Of a stretch of DNA of 31,732 bases, positions 1 to 7,326 are shown in pieces. The position numbers were made by a program, and so were the translations under genes. Source of the stretch: Actinomycetota bacterium (GTDB lineage: Bacteria > Actinomycetota > Thermoleophilia > UBA2241); assembly GCA_003164655.1 (NCBI GenBank), contig PLTW01000051.1:1-31732 (forward strand), in the 5' to 3' direction. Positions within the stretch are counted from its first letter, which is position 1; each line of letters begins with the position of its first letter. A model generated the notes under the pieces. The model was not told where the DNA came from and did no database searches. It saw only the letters and a program-made list of their open reading frames with translations.

Positions 1-120
1 GCTTTGTTCCGCAGCCTGCTAGGGCTCTTGCGCCGGGCGCCGCCCCGGCTCCTCAAAGGCTTACGTCGCGCGGTTGCGGGGCACGTTGCGAGCATCCTGC
101 CGGCGACCTCGAGGTAGACG

Positions 121-1296
121 ATGAGATTACGCGGATTGCTCGCCTGGGCCGCGATCTGTCTGGCGGCCGGCGGCGCCGTGGCGGCCCTGGTGCTGGTCTC
201 GGCGAGCGCCGGCAGCCGCGCCGCGGCGCAGAACCCGATCCGCCGGACGCCGAGCCACAGACTACAGGCCGTGACCGTGCCGACCGTCAGGCTCCGCCTC
301 GTCGCGAAGAACCTGTCGCAGCCCCTCGGCGTGACCGCGCCGCCCGGCGACATCCACCGGCTGTTCGTGGTCGAGAAGACCGGCGCCATCCGCGTGATCC
401 AGAACGGCAAGCTGCTGGCCACACCGTTTCTGCGCATCCGCGGTCTCGTCTCGGGCGGCAGCGAGCAGGGCCTTCTCTCGCTGGCCTTCGACCCCCATTA
501 CGCCGCCAACGGACGCTTCTACATCTACTACACCGACGTCGCGGGCGACATAAGGGTCGTTCGTTACGTGGTCAGCTCCGGCAATCCCGGTCTGGCCGAC
601 CCCGCCTCGGCCACGGTGCTGTGGGCCGTCGCCCACCACGCTCATCCCAATCACAACGGCGGCCAGCTCGCCTTTGGCCGCGACGGCTTGCTCTACATCG
701 GCGTCGGCGACGGCGGCGGCGCGGGCGACCCCAACGACAACGGCCAGAACCTGAAGGTCCCTTACGCCAAGATCTGGCGCCTCAACGTCGCTGCGGCCGG
801 CTCCAGGCCCGTCCTTTTCGCCTACGGCCTGCGCAACCCGTGGCGATTCTCTTTTGACCGCAAGACCGGCAACCTGTGGATCGGCGACGTCGGCCAGAAC
901 AAGTGGGAGGAGATCGACTATCTCAAGGCCGGCGCCAAGCCGGGCGCCAACTTCGGCTGGAGCTACTACGAGGGCCGCCACATCTACAAGCCGCAGCCCA
1001 TCGTGCGCACGCATCTCGTCGCACCGGTCGCGGAGTACTCGCACAGTCTCGGCTGCGCGGTCATCGGCGGCTACGTGTATCGCGGCGCCGCCATCCCGGC
1101 CCTGCGCGGCTACTACCTGTTCGCCGACTACTGCAGCGGCCGCGTCTGGTTCAAGGCCGGCCCCGGGGGCGCCGCGCACATCCTCACCGGCATCTCGCAG
1201 AAGCTGACGAACGTCACCTCGTTCGGGCAGGATGCCGGCGGCGAGCTCTACCTGTCGAGCCTCAACGGGGGCAAGGTCTACGGGCTCGGGGCCTGA
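121..1296 (+). CDS. Secreted PQQ-dependent sugar dehydrogenase (GSDH/Yli-type beta-propeller)
   Basis: 391 residues. The N-terminus has a basic start and a hydrophobic segment at about 8-30, so the protein is exported or anchored outside the membrane. The rest matches the glucose/sorbosone dehydrogenase fold, a six-bladed propeller that oxidises sugars with PQQ. Visible hallmarks are HNGGQLAFGRDG with the likely catalytic base H178, IGVGDGGGAGDPNDNGQNL (193-211), YGLRNPWRFSFD (235-246) and IGDVGQNKWEEID (254-266). Between the NGQNL and YGLRNP motifs only about 24 residues are present. Relatives I remember carry a longer loop with a PxxNPF stretch there, so a substrate-site loop seems short. 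The ATG is preceded by GAGG with good spacing. It converges on the methyltransferase four bases after its stop. No PQQ synthesis genes are in the window. The natural substrate is unknown; family assignment is firm. Confidence 0.9.
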   Translation: MRLRGLLAWAAICLAAGGAVAALVLVSASAGSRAAAQNPIRRTPSHRLQAVTVPTVRLRLVAKNLSQPLGVTAPPGDIHRLFVVEKTGAIRVIQNGKLLATPFLRIRGLVSGGSEQGLLSLAFDPHYAANGRFYIYYTDVAGDIRVVRYVVSSGNPGLADPASATVLWAVAHHAHPNHNGGQLAFGRDGLLYIGVGDGGGAGDPNDNGQNLKVPYAKIWRLNVAAAGSRPVLFAYGLRNPWRFSFDRKTGNLWIGDVGQNKWEEIDYLKAGAKPGANFGWSYYEGRHIYKPQPIVRTHLVAPVAEYSHSLGCAVIGGYVYRGAAIPALRGYYLFADYCSGRVWFKAGPGGAAHILTGISQKLTNVTSFGQDAGGELYLSSLNGGKVYGLGA

Positions 1297-1300
1297 CGCC

Positions 1301-2005
1301 CTACGACGCCCGGCCGACCACCACCCAGCTCACGTGATCGTGCGGCGCGCCCGCGAGACGCTCTTCGCGGTAGGCGATCTCGTCGAGACGTTCGAGGCGC
1401 AGAAAGTCAAAGTCGCCGGCGAGCTCCGCGCGGTGGCAGAGGTGCAGGTACGTGCGTTCCACGAAGGAGCCCGGCTCGCCGCGCACCGGTCGGCCCTTAC
1501 CCGCGTGCTGGGGGTCACGGGTCGACAGCGTGCTCAGAAAGAACAGGCCGCCCGGCGCGAGCTGGTCGCGTACGGTCACGCGCAAGGCGGCGCGTTCCGC
1601 CGGCCCGAGAAGCTGGTAGACGTTCGAGCAGTACACCGCGTCGAAGCGGGGGCGACCGGCCCCGGCGCAGGCTGAGTCGGCAAGATTCGCGCAACGGTAC
1701 TCGATGCGTGCTCCGGTCGGGAGGGCGGCGCGCGCCATCTCGATGGCGCGCGCCGCCCCATCGACGCCCACGATCGCGAGCCCCAGCGCGTGCCACAGGG
1801 CGACGGCGTCGCGGCCGTAGCCGCAGCCCAGATCGAGCAGGGTCAGGTTCGCGGCCGCGGGCCCCCGCGTTCGCAGGCGCTCGACGGCCACCGCCACCAG
1901 CTCGCTCGGCGTGCCGCCCCAGATCTCGCCGCCCGCGCGGTACAGGCCGTCCCAGTGAGCCGCGGTGTCGCGGCCGAGCGCGGCCGCCGGATCCGGGCCC
2001 GTCAC
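1301..2005 (-). CDS. Class I SAM-dependent methyltransferase
   Basis: 234 residues from a GTG start whose GTGA overlaps the mscL stop by four bases. The upstream ATG at 2089 would run inside mscL and is rejected. The Rossmann-type SAM site is clear: motif I LLDLGCGYGRD (56-66), the acidic residue after strand 2 in VGVDG (D82), and a later FDAVYCSNVYQLL segment typical of motif IV. This places it with small-molecule methyltransferases of the UbiE/Tam-like kind that transfer methyl from SAM to an unknown acceptor. It is the last gene of the minus-strand run and is probably translated by coupling to mscL. Nothing in the sequence identifies the substrate; a link to the channel would be guesswork. 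Confidence 0.85.
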   Translation of the reverse strand: MTGPDPAAALGRDTAAHWDGLYRAGGEIWGGTPSELVAVAVERLRTRGPAAANLTLLDLGCGYGRDAVALWHALGLAIVGVDGAARAIEMARAALPTGARIEYRCANLADSACAGAGRPRFDAVYCSNVYQLLGPAERAALRVTVRDQLAPGGLFFLSTLSTRDPQHAGKGRPVRGEPGSFVERTYLHLCHRAELAGDFDFLRLERLDEIAYREERLAGAPHDHVSWVVVGRAS

Positions 2006-2412
2006 GCGCCGCTTGCCGGCGACAGCTCCGACGTGCACTGCGGGCAGCGCCGGGCGCCGAGGGGGATCTCGCTCAGGCACTGCGGGCACTCTCTGGTCGT
2101 CGGGTCCTGGCCCCTGGCGCGCCGCGCGGCGATCGCGTTCATCGGGGCCACGACGACGAAGTAGACGGCGGCCGCGATCAGCACGAAGGCGACGACGGCG
2201 TTGATGAACTGGCCGTACAGAAACGTGCTGCTGTTGATCGTAAACGACAGCGTCGAGAAGTCGGGCTTGCCGAAGACGGCGGCGATCAGCGGAGTGATCA
2301 GATCTTTGACGAAGGCCGTCACGACCGCCCCAAAGGCGGCGCCGATGACAACGGCCACGGCCAGGTCGACGACGTTGCCGCGCAAGATAAACTCCTTGAA
2401 CCCCTTCAGCAT
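2002..2412 (-). CDS. mscL: Large-conductance mechanosensitive channel MscL with C-terminal zinc ribbon
   Basis: 136 residues. MscL is a homopentameric inner-membrane channel that opens under membrane tension to release solutes during osmotic down-shock. The family start KGFKEFILRGNVVDLAVAV is clear, with TM1 at about 15-45, the periplasmic loop at about 48-68 and TM2 at about 69-92. The usual cytoplasmic helix bundle after TM2 is replaced by a short linker and a zinc ribbon with C109-x2-C112 and C123-x2-C126. The ATG has a strong GGAGGGAG ribosome site. It lies 49 bases after the unknown membrane protein gene and overlaps the downstream methyltransferase. The channel identity is certain. I recall zinc-ribbon MscL forms in high-GC Gram-positive relatives, but cannot check this here. 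Confidence 0.95.
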   Translation of the reverse strand: MLKGFKEFILRGNVVDLAVAVVIGAAFGAVVTAFVKDLITPLIAAVFGKPDFSTLSFTINSSTFLYGQFINAVVAFVLIAAAVYFVVVAPMNAIAARRARGQDPTTRECPQCLSEIPLGARRCPQCTSELSPASGA

Positions 2413-2461
2413 GACGCTCCCTCCTTTTTGTGAGCAGATACCGGCCGGCGGGGCCGTGCGC

Positions 2462-3034
2462 TTACGGCGTGTGACTCGCCGCCGGGGTCGGCCTGGGCGA
2501 CGTGGCCGGCGACGCCATGGGCGAGGCGGCCGGCGAGGCGGCCGGCGGCGACGGCGGCGAAGCCCCGACGGCCAGTGGAGTCGAGCGCGGCGTGACGCCG
2601 TGCCGGCCGGTGGCGAGGGCGTCGCCCACGCCCCTCACGTACCACAGAAACGCCTGGCCGAGCTGCACCCCCACGGGCGCCGTCGCAACGCCGTCGGCGT
2701 CGAGCCAGCGCCCAACACCGCGCGCGCCGCCGATGGAGAGGCGCAGCGCCGGCCCGCTGGAGCGCATGATCGTCACCACCGTGGTCACCGGCACCGCCTG
2801 ATCGCTCGAATCCTTCTCCATGCTGCTGATCCAGCCGGCCAGCTCCACCGGTGGACGGGCGATGTACCCCGACACCACGGCGCCGGACGCGGTGGAGCGA
2901 TACGAAAGACCGGTGATCTCGCTCGCGGTGATCTGAAACGGGTAATCGTCGCGCACGTAGTACCAGATGCCCAGCGCGACCAGCACGATGGTCAGCGCCA
3001 CGCCCGTCCAGAACATCACTCGTCTGATGGCCAA
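2462..3034 (-). CDS. Membrane-anchored extracytoplasmic protein with Pro/Ala/Ser tail, unknown function
   Basis: 190 residues from the TTG at 3034, which has GAGAGGG nine bases upstream; an ATG at 3016 is the alternative. An upstream in-frame start at 3106 would overlap purC and is rejected. A short basic start (MAIRR) precedes one membrane segment at about 8-26, so the body should face outward. About 120 residues without a motif I recognise follow, then a low-complexity tail from about residue 158 of repeated P-A-S-P type units. The DNA there has short GGCGAGGCGGCC-like repeats, which could allow length variation. Such tails often span a cell wall. It sits between purC and mscL in one direction with gaps of 44 and 49 bases. 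Function unknown. Confidence 0.7.
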   Translation of the reverse strand: MAIRRVMFWTGVALTIVLVALGIWYYVRDDYPFQITASEITGLSYRSTASGAVVSGYIARPPVELAGWISSMEKDSSDQAVPVTTVVTIMRSSGPALRLSIGGARGVGRWLDADGVATAPVGVQLGQAFLWYVRGVGDALATGRHGVTPRSTPLAVGASPPSPPAASPAASPMASPATSPRPTPAASHTP

Positions 3035-3078
3035 TGCCTTCGACCCTCTCCGCAGCCGCGCCCCGGTACCTCTTGAGC

Positions 3079-3954
3079 CTACGCCCTGTCGGTGAGGCGC
3101 CGCCACGCCTCGGCGTACTTGGCCGCCGTCCTGTCGACGATCGCGGGCGGCAGCTCGGGCCCGGGGGCCTGCTTGTTCCAGTCGAGCGTCTCGAGGTAGT
3201 CGCGCACGAACTGCTTGTCGAAGCTCGGCTGGGCGCGCCCCGGCTCGTAGCCGTCGACCGGCCAGAATCGCGACGAGTCGGGGGTGAGCGCCTCGTCGAT
3301 CAGGATGAGCTCGCCGTCCAGCAGGCCGAACTCGAACTTCGTGTCGGCGATAATGATGCCGCGCTCCAGGGCAAACGCGGCGCCGAACTCATACAGGGCG
3401 ATGGCCGCGTCGCGCACCTGCCCCCCCAGGTCGGCGCCGATCAGGTCGCAGACGGCCGCGAACGAGATGTTCTGGTCGTGCGCGCCCCCCGCCGCCTTGG
3501 TCGAGGGCGCGAAGATCGTCGACGGCAGCCGGCTGCCGTCGACCAGGCCGGGCGGCAGCGCGATACCGCAGACCATGCCGCTGCGCTCGTAGTCCTTGAG
3601 GCCTGAGCCGGTGAGATAGCCGCGCACGATGGCCTCGACCGGCAGCGCCGCGCAGCGGCGGACCGCCACGGAACGGCCTTGCAAATGCTCCTTGGCGGGG
3701 CGGTTGGCGAACGGTTCGGGGTCGACCACGTGGTTGGCGATGATGTCGCGGGTGCGTTCGAACCAGAAGTTCGAGAGCTGGGTGAGCACCTCGCCCTTAC
3801 CGGGGATGGGCGTCGGCAGAATCACATCGAAAGCCGAGATGCGGTCGGTGGCGACGATCACCAGCGTGTCGTGGCCGAGGGCGTAGACGTCGCGGACCTT
3901 GCCCCGACTGACGAGCTGCAGGTCGGTCTCGTTGGTCTCGTAGAGCGCCTTCAC
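3079..3954 (-). CDS. purC: Phosphoribosylaminoimidazole-succinocarboxamide synthase (SAICAR synthetase)
   Basis: 291 residues, the longer form of the family. It joins CAIR and aspartate with ATP to give SAICAR in de novo IMP synthesis. The N-terminal substrate loop SRGKVRDVYAL, the block LPVEAIVRGYLTGSGLKDY (signature 1) and the block IIIADTKFEFG (signature 2) are intact. The start is GTG with GGAAGGG upstream. It follows the HprK/PEPCK-like gene by 24 bases, so the two are probably cotranscribed. purA, purD, purE and purB are also in this window but in separate plus-strand units, so purine genes are dispersed rather than in one operon. No riboswitch is visible in front of it. Confidence 0.97.
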   Translation of the reverse strand: MKALYETNETDLQLVSRGKVRDVYALGHDTLVIVATDRISAFDVILPTPIPGKGEVLTQLSNFWFERTRDIIANHVVDPEPFANRPAKEHLQGRSVAVRRCAALPVEAIVRGYLTGSGLKDYERSGMVCGIALPPGLVDGSRLPSTIFAPSTKAAGGAHDQNISFAAVCDLIGADLGGQVRDAAIALYEFGAAFALERGIIIADTKFEFGLLDGELILIDEALTPDSSRFWPVDGYEPGRAQPSFDKQFVRDYLETLDWNKQAPGPELPPAIVDRTAAKYAEAWRRLTDRA

Positions 3955-3978
3955 GTGCGTGCCCTTCCTTTCGTGGTC

Positions 3979-5745
3979 CTAAGCGATCAGTTCGAGCAGG
4001 GCCGCGGCGGCGGCGCGCGGTCCCTCGCCGGCAAACCCCGGCAGACCGAGCCTGGTGCGCAGCTGCCCGACATACGCGCCGCCGGCAAAGGCCGCCGCGA
4101 AGGCGCGCTCGGCGAGGGCGTCGTGCTGGGCCGGCCGCTGAGCCGGGCCAAAGATGTTAGCGAAATAGTTGGCCACGAGACCGCTCGCGGCGGTCGTGCC
4201 CCGCGACAGGGCGCGGCCCTCGCGAAAGACGGCGAGGGCCGCGGCCGGGTCGGCGAAGCGCTCGATGATCGGGTGCTCGTCGTCGACCGGCTCGAAGTTG
4301 TTGGCGTACAGCAGCACGTCGACCGGCTCGCCGCGCTGCACTTCGTCGAGAGTGGTCACCGGCAGCACCACCCGGGCGTTGATCTTCTGCGGGCTCATGA
4401 TGATCGCCCGGTCGATCTGGCCGATGGCGTAGCCCTGCTGCAGGTCGTCCAGGCGCACGAAGGCGCCGATCTCGGTGCCGTAGCCCAGCAGCGCCGGCCG
4501 GCCCTCGCGCTCGACTACCTCGAGGACGCCCATGTCGTCGGCGACGATGCGCAACTCCGCCACTCTGCCGCCGGCGGCCAGGCGCAGCGCCTCGAGGGTC
4601 TCGGACTTGCCGGTCGCCGTGTCGCCGACCAGCAGCACGCCCGCCGCGGCGCCGCCCCGCAGCAGCAGCCTGGTAAAGGCGCCGTGGTACGGCATGAGGC
4701 CGCGCTTCATGGCGGCCACGTTATGCAGCGTGAGGATCATCTTCTTGAGGTAGCCGAAGTAGGCGAAGCCGTCGTCGAGCGGCAGCGCCCCGACCAGCAG
4801 GCCGTGCAGCGCGTCGTCGAAGAACACGGCGGGTCGCTGGCCGAAGCGCGCCAGGGCGCCGGCGGGGACGCCGTAGAGCAGCACAGCGTCGGGCCCGGCG
4901 GCCACCTGCTCGTCGTCGGCGAGCTCGAACAGGTTGGCCAACGACAGGCCAAGGCCAAAGAAGCGCTGCTCGATGTAGACGAACACCACGAGACGTCCGA
5001 CGACCGCCGGGTAGCACAGCCAGCGATCGGCATCGAGCTCCAGGCCGGCCAGCGGGTCGTCGGCCACCTCAGTGAAGCTGCCGGCGCGCGTGTTGGCCGG
5101 CGGATCGAGGATCAGCGGCGGGTACATGACGACGCGGGTCACGAACGGGATGTCGCCCAGCAGAGCGCCGTACCCAGCCGCGGCCGGCCAGCGTCGCGGC
5201 GCGACGATGACGCCGAGCTCGGCGCCGGCGTGCACCTGACGGTAGACGAGCGGGTGGGCGCCGCTCACGTTCTCGGCGACGTCGCGATACAGGTCGCGCA
5301 CGAGCGCCGCCAGCGCTTCGAGACTGCCGCTGAAGGTCCGGTAGGCGGCGCTGCCGCGGCCGCCCGACCCGGGGCCGACATGATCGACGAGAAAGCGGTC
5401 GAAGCGCCGCCAGAAGTCGTAGAGTCCCTCGACGAAGCGCTGCAGCGCCGGGCGCCGTTCAAGCAGCGGCGCACCCTCGGCTGATCCCCGGGCGACACGC
5501 TCGAGAGGGTTGTGCGCCAGCAGGCGGAGCAGATCGACGAGCGCCGCGCGGGCCACCGCGTCGACGGCGTCGACGCCGAGCGCCTCGAGCAGCGGCGCAT
5601 CGTGAGCGGCCAGGTGGGCCAGGTAGAGGGCGACGAGACGTTCGAACGGTGCGCTGTCGACCACCTCGCGCGTGCTCGTGCAGACGGCGCCCTGAGCGTG
5701 CAGGACGAGCTGGCCGGGGTCTTCGTCGAGGCGCAGCAGCGGCAC
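3979..5745 (-). CDS. HprK/PEP-carboxykinase superfamily P-loop protein, substrate unknown
   Basis: 588 residues from the GTG at 5745, with AGGAAAGGG just upstream. The open frame runs further up, over the superoxide dismutase gene, but that part looks like shadow. The C-terminal third carries a Walker A loop LLVGDTATGKSETLEALR (371-388; K380, S381) and a second acidic motif IVADDMG (400-406). The GxxxxGKSET and VADD pair resembles HPr kinase. The overall length, and a preceding MPYHGAF block, resemble ATP-type PEP carboxykinase. The N-terminal 330 residues match nothing I recognise. The conserved ATP-binding residues suggest a nucleotide-using kinase or carboxykinase-like enzyme; HPr kinase activity is not implied, since no PTS gene is nearby. 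It lies directly upstream of purC (24 bases). A hairpin at 5811-5845 separates it from sodB. Confidence 0.65.
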   Translation of the reverse strand: MPLLRLDEDPGQLVLHAQGAVCTSTREVVDSAPFERLVALYLAHLAAHDAPLLEALGVDAVDAVARAALVDLLRLLAHNPLERVARGSAEGAPLLERRPALQRFVEGLYDFWRRFDRFLVDHVGPGSGGRGSAAYRTFSGSLEALAALVRDLYRDVAENVSGAHPLVYRQVHAGAELGVIVAPRRWPAAAGYGALLGDIPFVTRVVMYPPLILDPPANTRAGSFTEVADDPLAGLELDADRWLCYPAVVGRLVVFVYIEQRFFGLGLSLANLFELADDEQVAAGPDAVLLYGVPAGALARFGQRPAVFFDDALHGLLVGALPLDDGFAYFGYLKKMILTLHNVAAMKRGLMPYHGAFTRLLLRGGAAAGVLLVGDTATGKSETLEALRLAAGGRVAELRIVADDMGVLEVVEREGRPALLGYGTEIGAFVRLDDLQQGYAIGQIDRAIIMSPQKINARVVLPVTTLDEVQRGEPVDVLLYANNFEPVDDEHPIIERFADPAAALAVFREGRALSRGTTAASGLVANYFANIFGPAQRPAQHDALAERAFAAAFAGGAYVGQLRTRLGLPGFAGEGPRAAAAALLELIA

Positions 5746-5810
5746 GCCGGTCCCTTTCCTGACTACCCTGGGGGCGAGCCCCCCCCGTCCGCAGACACTA
5801 CCACGCACCC

Positions 5811-5845
5811 GCCGGGCGGCCGCGCCTGCGGCGCGGCCGCCCGGC
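5811..5845 (-). terminator. GC-rich hairpin terminator after sodB
   Basis: A perfect 16-base inverted repeat (5811-5826 against 5830-5845) with a 3-base loop lies 68 bases beyond the sodB stop and 66 bases before the start of the next gene. It has no T-run, as is common for high-GC Gram-positive hairpin terminators. It probably ends the redox/sod transcript and isolates the HprK-like/purC unit. The remaining 5746-5912 gap also holds an eight-C run (5779-5786) and no gene. Confidence 0.6.
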
Positions 5846-5912
5846 AGTGCGCAAGAGGGCAGCCGGGCCACCCGCGGCGCCTGCGCGAGCCCGACCGCCC
5901 GTTGGCTCGGCC

Positions 5913-6506
5913 CTAGCCGGCGAGGTTGCGCGCCGCGAAGTCCCAGTTGACCAGGCTGTCGAAGAAGGCCTGCACGAAGTCGGGACGGCGGTTCTGAAAG
6001 TCGAGGTAGTAGGCGTGCTCCCACACGTCGCAGGTGAGCAGCGGCTTGACCGGCGGCGCCGGCATCTCGGCATTGGGCGTCGTGACGATCTTGAGCGCGC
6101 CCGCGTCGGCGACCAGCCAGGCCCAGCCGCTGCCGAACCGTCCGCCGGCCGCCGCCTTGAACTGCTCGACAAGGCCGGCGAGGCCGCCGAACGTGGCCGC
6201 GATCTGGTCGGCCAGCGGGCCGCTCGGAGCGCCGCCGCCGCCCGGCTTTTGCGACTGCCAGAAGAACGTGTGGTTCCAGACCTGCGCGGCGTTGTTGAAC
6301 ACCCCCACCTTGGCCGGGTCGCCGGCGACCGCGGCGATCACTTCTTCGAGGCTGCGGCTCTCAAGGTCGGTGCCGGCCACCAGCTTGTTCAGGTTGTCGA
6401 CGTAGGCGCGGTGGTGCTTGCCGTAGTGAAAGCCGATGGTACGGGCCGATGTGACCGGCTCCAGCGCATCCTCGGCCCAGGGCAGAGGCGGCAGTTCGAA
6501 CGCCAT
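5913..6506 (-). CDS. sodB: Superoxide dismutase, Fe-type
   Basis: 197 residues, normal length for the Fe/Mn family, converting superoxide to oxygen and peroxide. The metal ligands are all present: H27 in FHYGKHH, H79 in VWNHTFFW, D160 and H164 in CDVWEHAYYLD. Metal type is suggested by FNNAAQVWNH, where Q75 occupies the N-terminal glutamine position typical of FeSOD. MnSODs usually have Gly-His there and supply Gln from the C-terminal domain. No signal peptide is seen, so it is cytoplasmic. The ATG has a very strong AAGGAGGAAGA ribosome site. It follows the second Rieske gene in the same direction with an 88-base gap containing a hairpin, so it may belong to the redox cluster or have its own promoter. 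Confidence 0.95.
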   Translation of the reverse strand: MAFELPPLPWAEDALEPVTSARTIGFHYGKHHRAYVDNLNKLVAGTDLESRSLEEVIAAVAGDPAKVGVFNNAAQVWNHTFFWQSQKPGGGGAPSGPLADQIAATFGGLAGLVEQFKAAAGGRFGSGWAWLVADAGALKIVTTPNAEMPAPPVKPLLTCDVWEHAYYLDFQNRRPDFVQAFFDSLVNWDFAARNLAG

Positions 6507-6538
6507 GCTCTTCCTCCTTGTCGGTTGCTTGATGAACG

Positions 6539-6565
6539 CCCGCCGGCCACGTACGCGCCGGCGGG
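6539..6565 (-). terminator. Hairpin between the second Rieske gene and sodB
   Basis: A 9-base perfect inverted repeat (6539-6547 against 6557-6565) with a 9-base loop lies about 30 bases beyond the Rieske stop. There is no T-run after the stem on the minus strand. It may terminate or partly attenuate transcription before sodB, or be an RNA-processing or stability element. Confidence 0.4.
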
Positions 6566-6594
6566 TGGGCGCCGCAAAAAGCCGGCGGCGAGCT

Positions 6595-6981
6595 CTAGAG
6601 GTCGACCTCGATGCTCTCGCCGGTCACCCGGACCGGCCAGGTGGCGAGGCCGTCGACGCGGATCTTGCGCTGCAGCCGCTGCTCGACGTCGAGCACGTGC
6701 CGGGCGGCCGCCGGCAATGGCTCCGCGCCGAAGTACCGGTCGAGCGGATAGGCCAGCACCGTGCCATCGCGCACGTCGAACTGGGCATAGTGCAGCGGGC
6801 AGGTGAGCACGAAGCCCGCCAGCGTGCCCTGGTCGAGCGGCGCGTTCATGTGGCCGCAGCGCCGACCGACGGCGAAGAACGTGCCGTCGCAGTTGGCCAG
6901 CGCCGCCTGGGCGCCGCCGAGCTTGACGAACTTCAGGCCGCCGGCGGCGATGTCGCCCACCTTGGCCACCTCAGTCCACAC
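6595..6981 (-). CDS. Rieske-type [2Fe-2S] ferredoxin (second copy)
   Basis: 128 residues. The Rieske cluster site is complete: C42-x-H44 in RRCGHMNAPLD and C61-x2-H64 in TCPLHYAQFD, with the usual spacing for a soluble ferredoxin. Two Cys and two His hold a [2Fe-2S] cluster for one-electron transfer. Compared with the other Rieske protein of this cluster (7596-7904) it has an extra segment at about 79-110, rich in R, L and A, before the closing beta strands. The start is GTG, six bases after the FTR gene, so the genes are cotranscribed. No oxygenase alpha subunit is nearby, which argues against an aromatic dioxygenase role; electron transfer within the FTR/glutaredoxin module is an inference. 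There is no signal peptide. Confidence 0.88.
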   Translation of the reverse strand: MWTEVAKVGDIAAGGLKFVKLGGAQAALANCDGTFFAVGRRCGHMNAPLDQGTLAGFVLTCPLHYAQFDVRDGTVLAYPLDRYFGAEPLPAAARHVLDVEQRLQRKIRVDGLATWPVRVTGESIEVDL

Positions 6982-6987
6982 GGCGCC

Positions 6988-7326
6988 TCACCCCTCGATC
7001 CCGAGCTCGCTCGCGGCGATCTGCGGAAGGTCGCCGGGGTCGGTCACGTCCCGGTGGACGAACAGCCCGCACCAGCAGCGCCGCATGGCGTCGAAGTGGG
7101 CTCGATGATAGGGGATGCACGGACAGACGATCGTCATGTCGTGCTCGCGCCGGTGCGTACGCACCTGGCAGGGGCAGTACGGCGCCCCCTTGGTCTCCTC
7201 GAGCACCGCCTCCTGTTCGAGCAGAAAGTCGGCCAGCTCCTGGTCCGGCGTGAACTTGTAGCCGAGCGCCCCGACCAGCGGCGCAAAGAGCTCGCGCAGC
7301 GCGGCCGACCGCGCCTCGTGAGCCAT
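6988..7326 (-). CDS. Ferredoxin:thioredoxin reductase catalytic (beta) subunit-like protein
   Basis: 112 residues from the ATG at 7326, which overlaps the glutaredoxin stop as TGATG. The three paired-cysteine motifs of the FTR catalytic subunit are present: C51-P-C53, C68-P-C70 (in VCPCIPYH) and C84-W-C86 (in RRCWCGLFV). In the plant/cyanobacterial enzyme these pairs hold a [4Fe-4S] cluster next to an active-site disulfide that reduces thioredoxin using ferredoxin electrons. Two differences stand out: the last pair is CWC instead of CHC, and the spacings are 14 and 13 residues rather than the 16 and 8 I remember for the classical enzyme. No variable alpha subunit is seen, as is usual outside oxygenic phototrophs. 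The flanking glutaredoxin is the obvious substrate, and the flanking Rieske ferredoxins are possible donors. Confidence 0.88.
   Translation of the reverse strand: MAHEARSAALRELFAPLVGALGYKFTPDQELADFLLEQEAVLEETKGAPYCPCQVRTHRREHDMTIVCPCIPYHRAHFDAMRRCWCGLFVHRDVTDPGDLPQIAASELGIEG

Noticed and set aside
1..120. Possible end of an upstream gene or RNA gene
   Set aside because: Only a small GCCGGG/CCCGGC hairpin (32-49) is seen. There is no tRNA fold and no recognisable coding segment.
3679..5484. 601-residue open frame on the plus strand
   Set aside because: It lies antisense to the HprK/PEPCK-like gene, has low-complexity composition and no motif. GC-rich third positions create long antisense frames throughout this window.
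5779..5786. Run of eight C as a phase-variation tract
   Set aside because: It lies between a terminator and a start codon and could be chance in GC-rich DNA; there is no envelope or surface gene to suggest phase variation.
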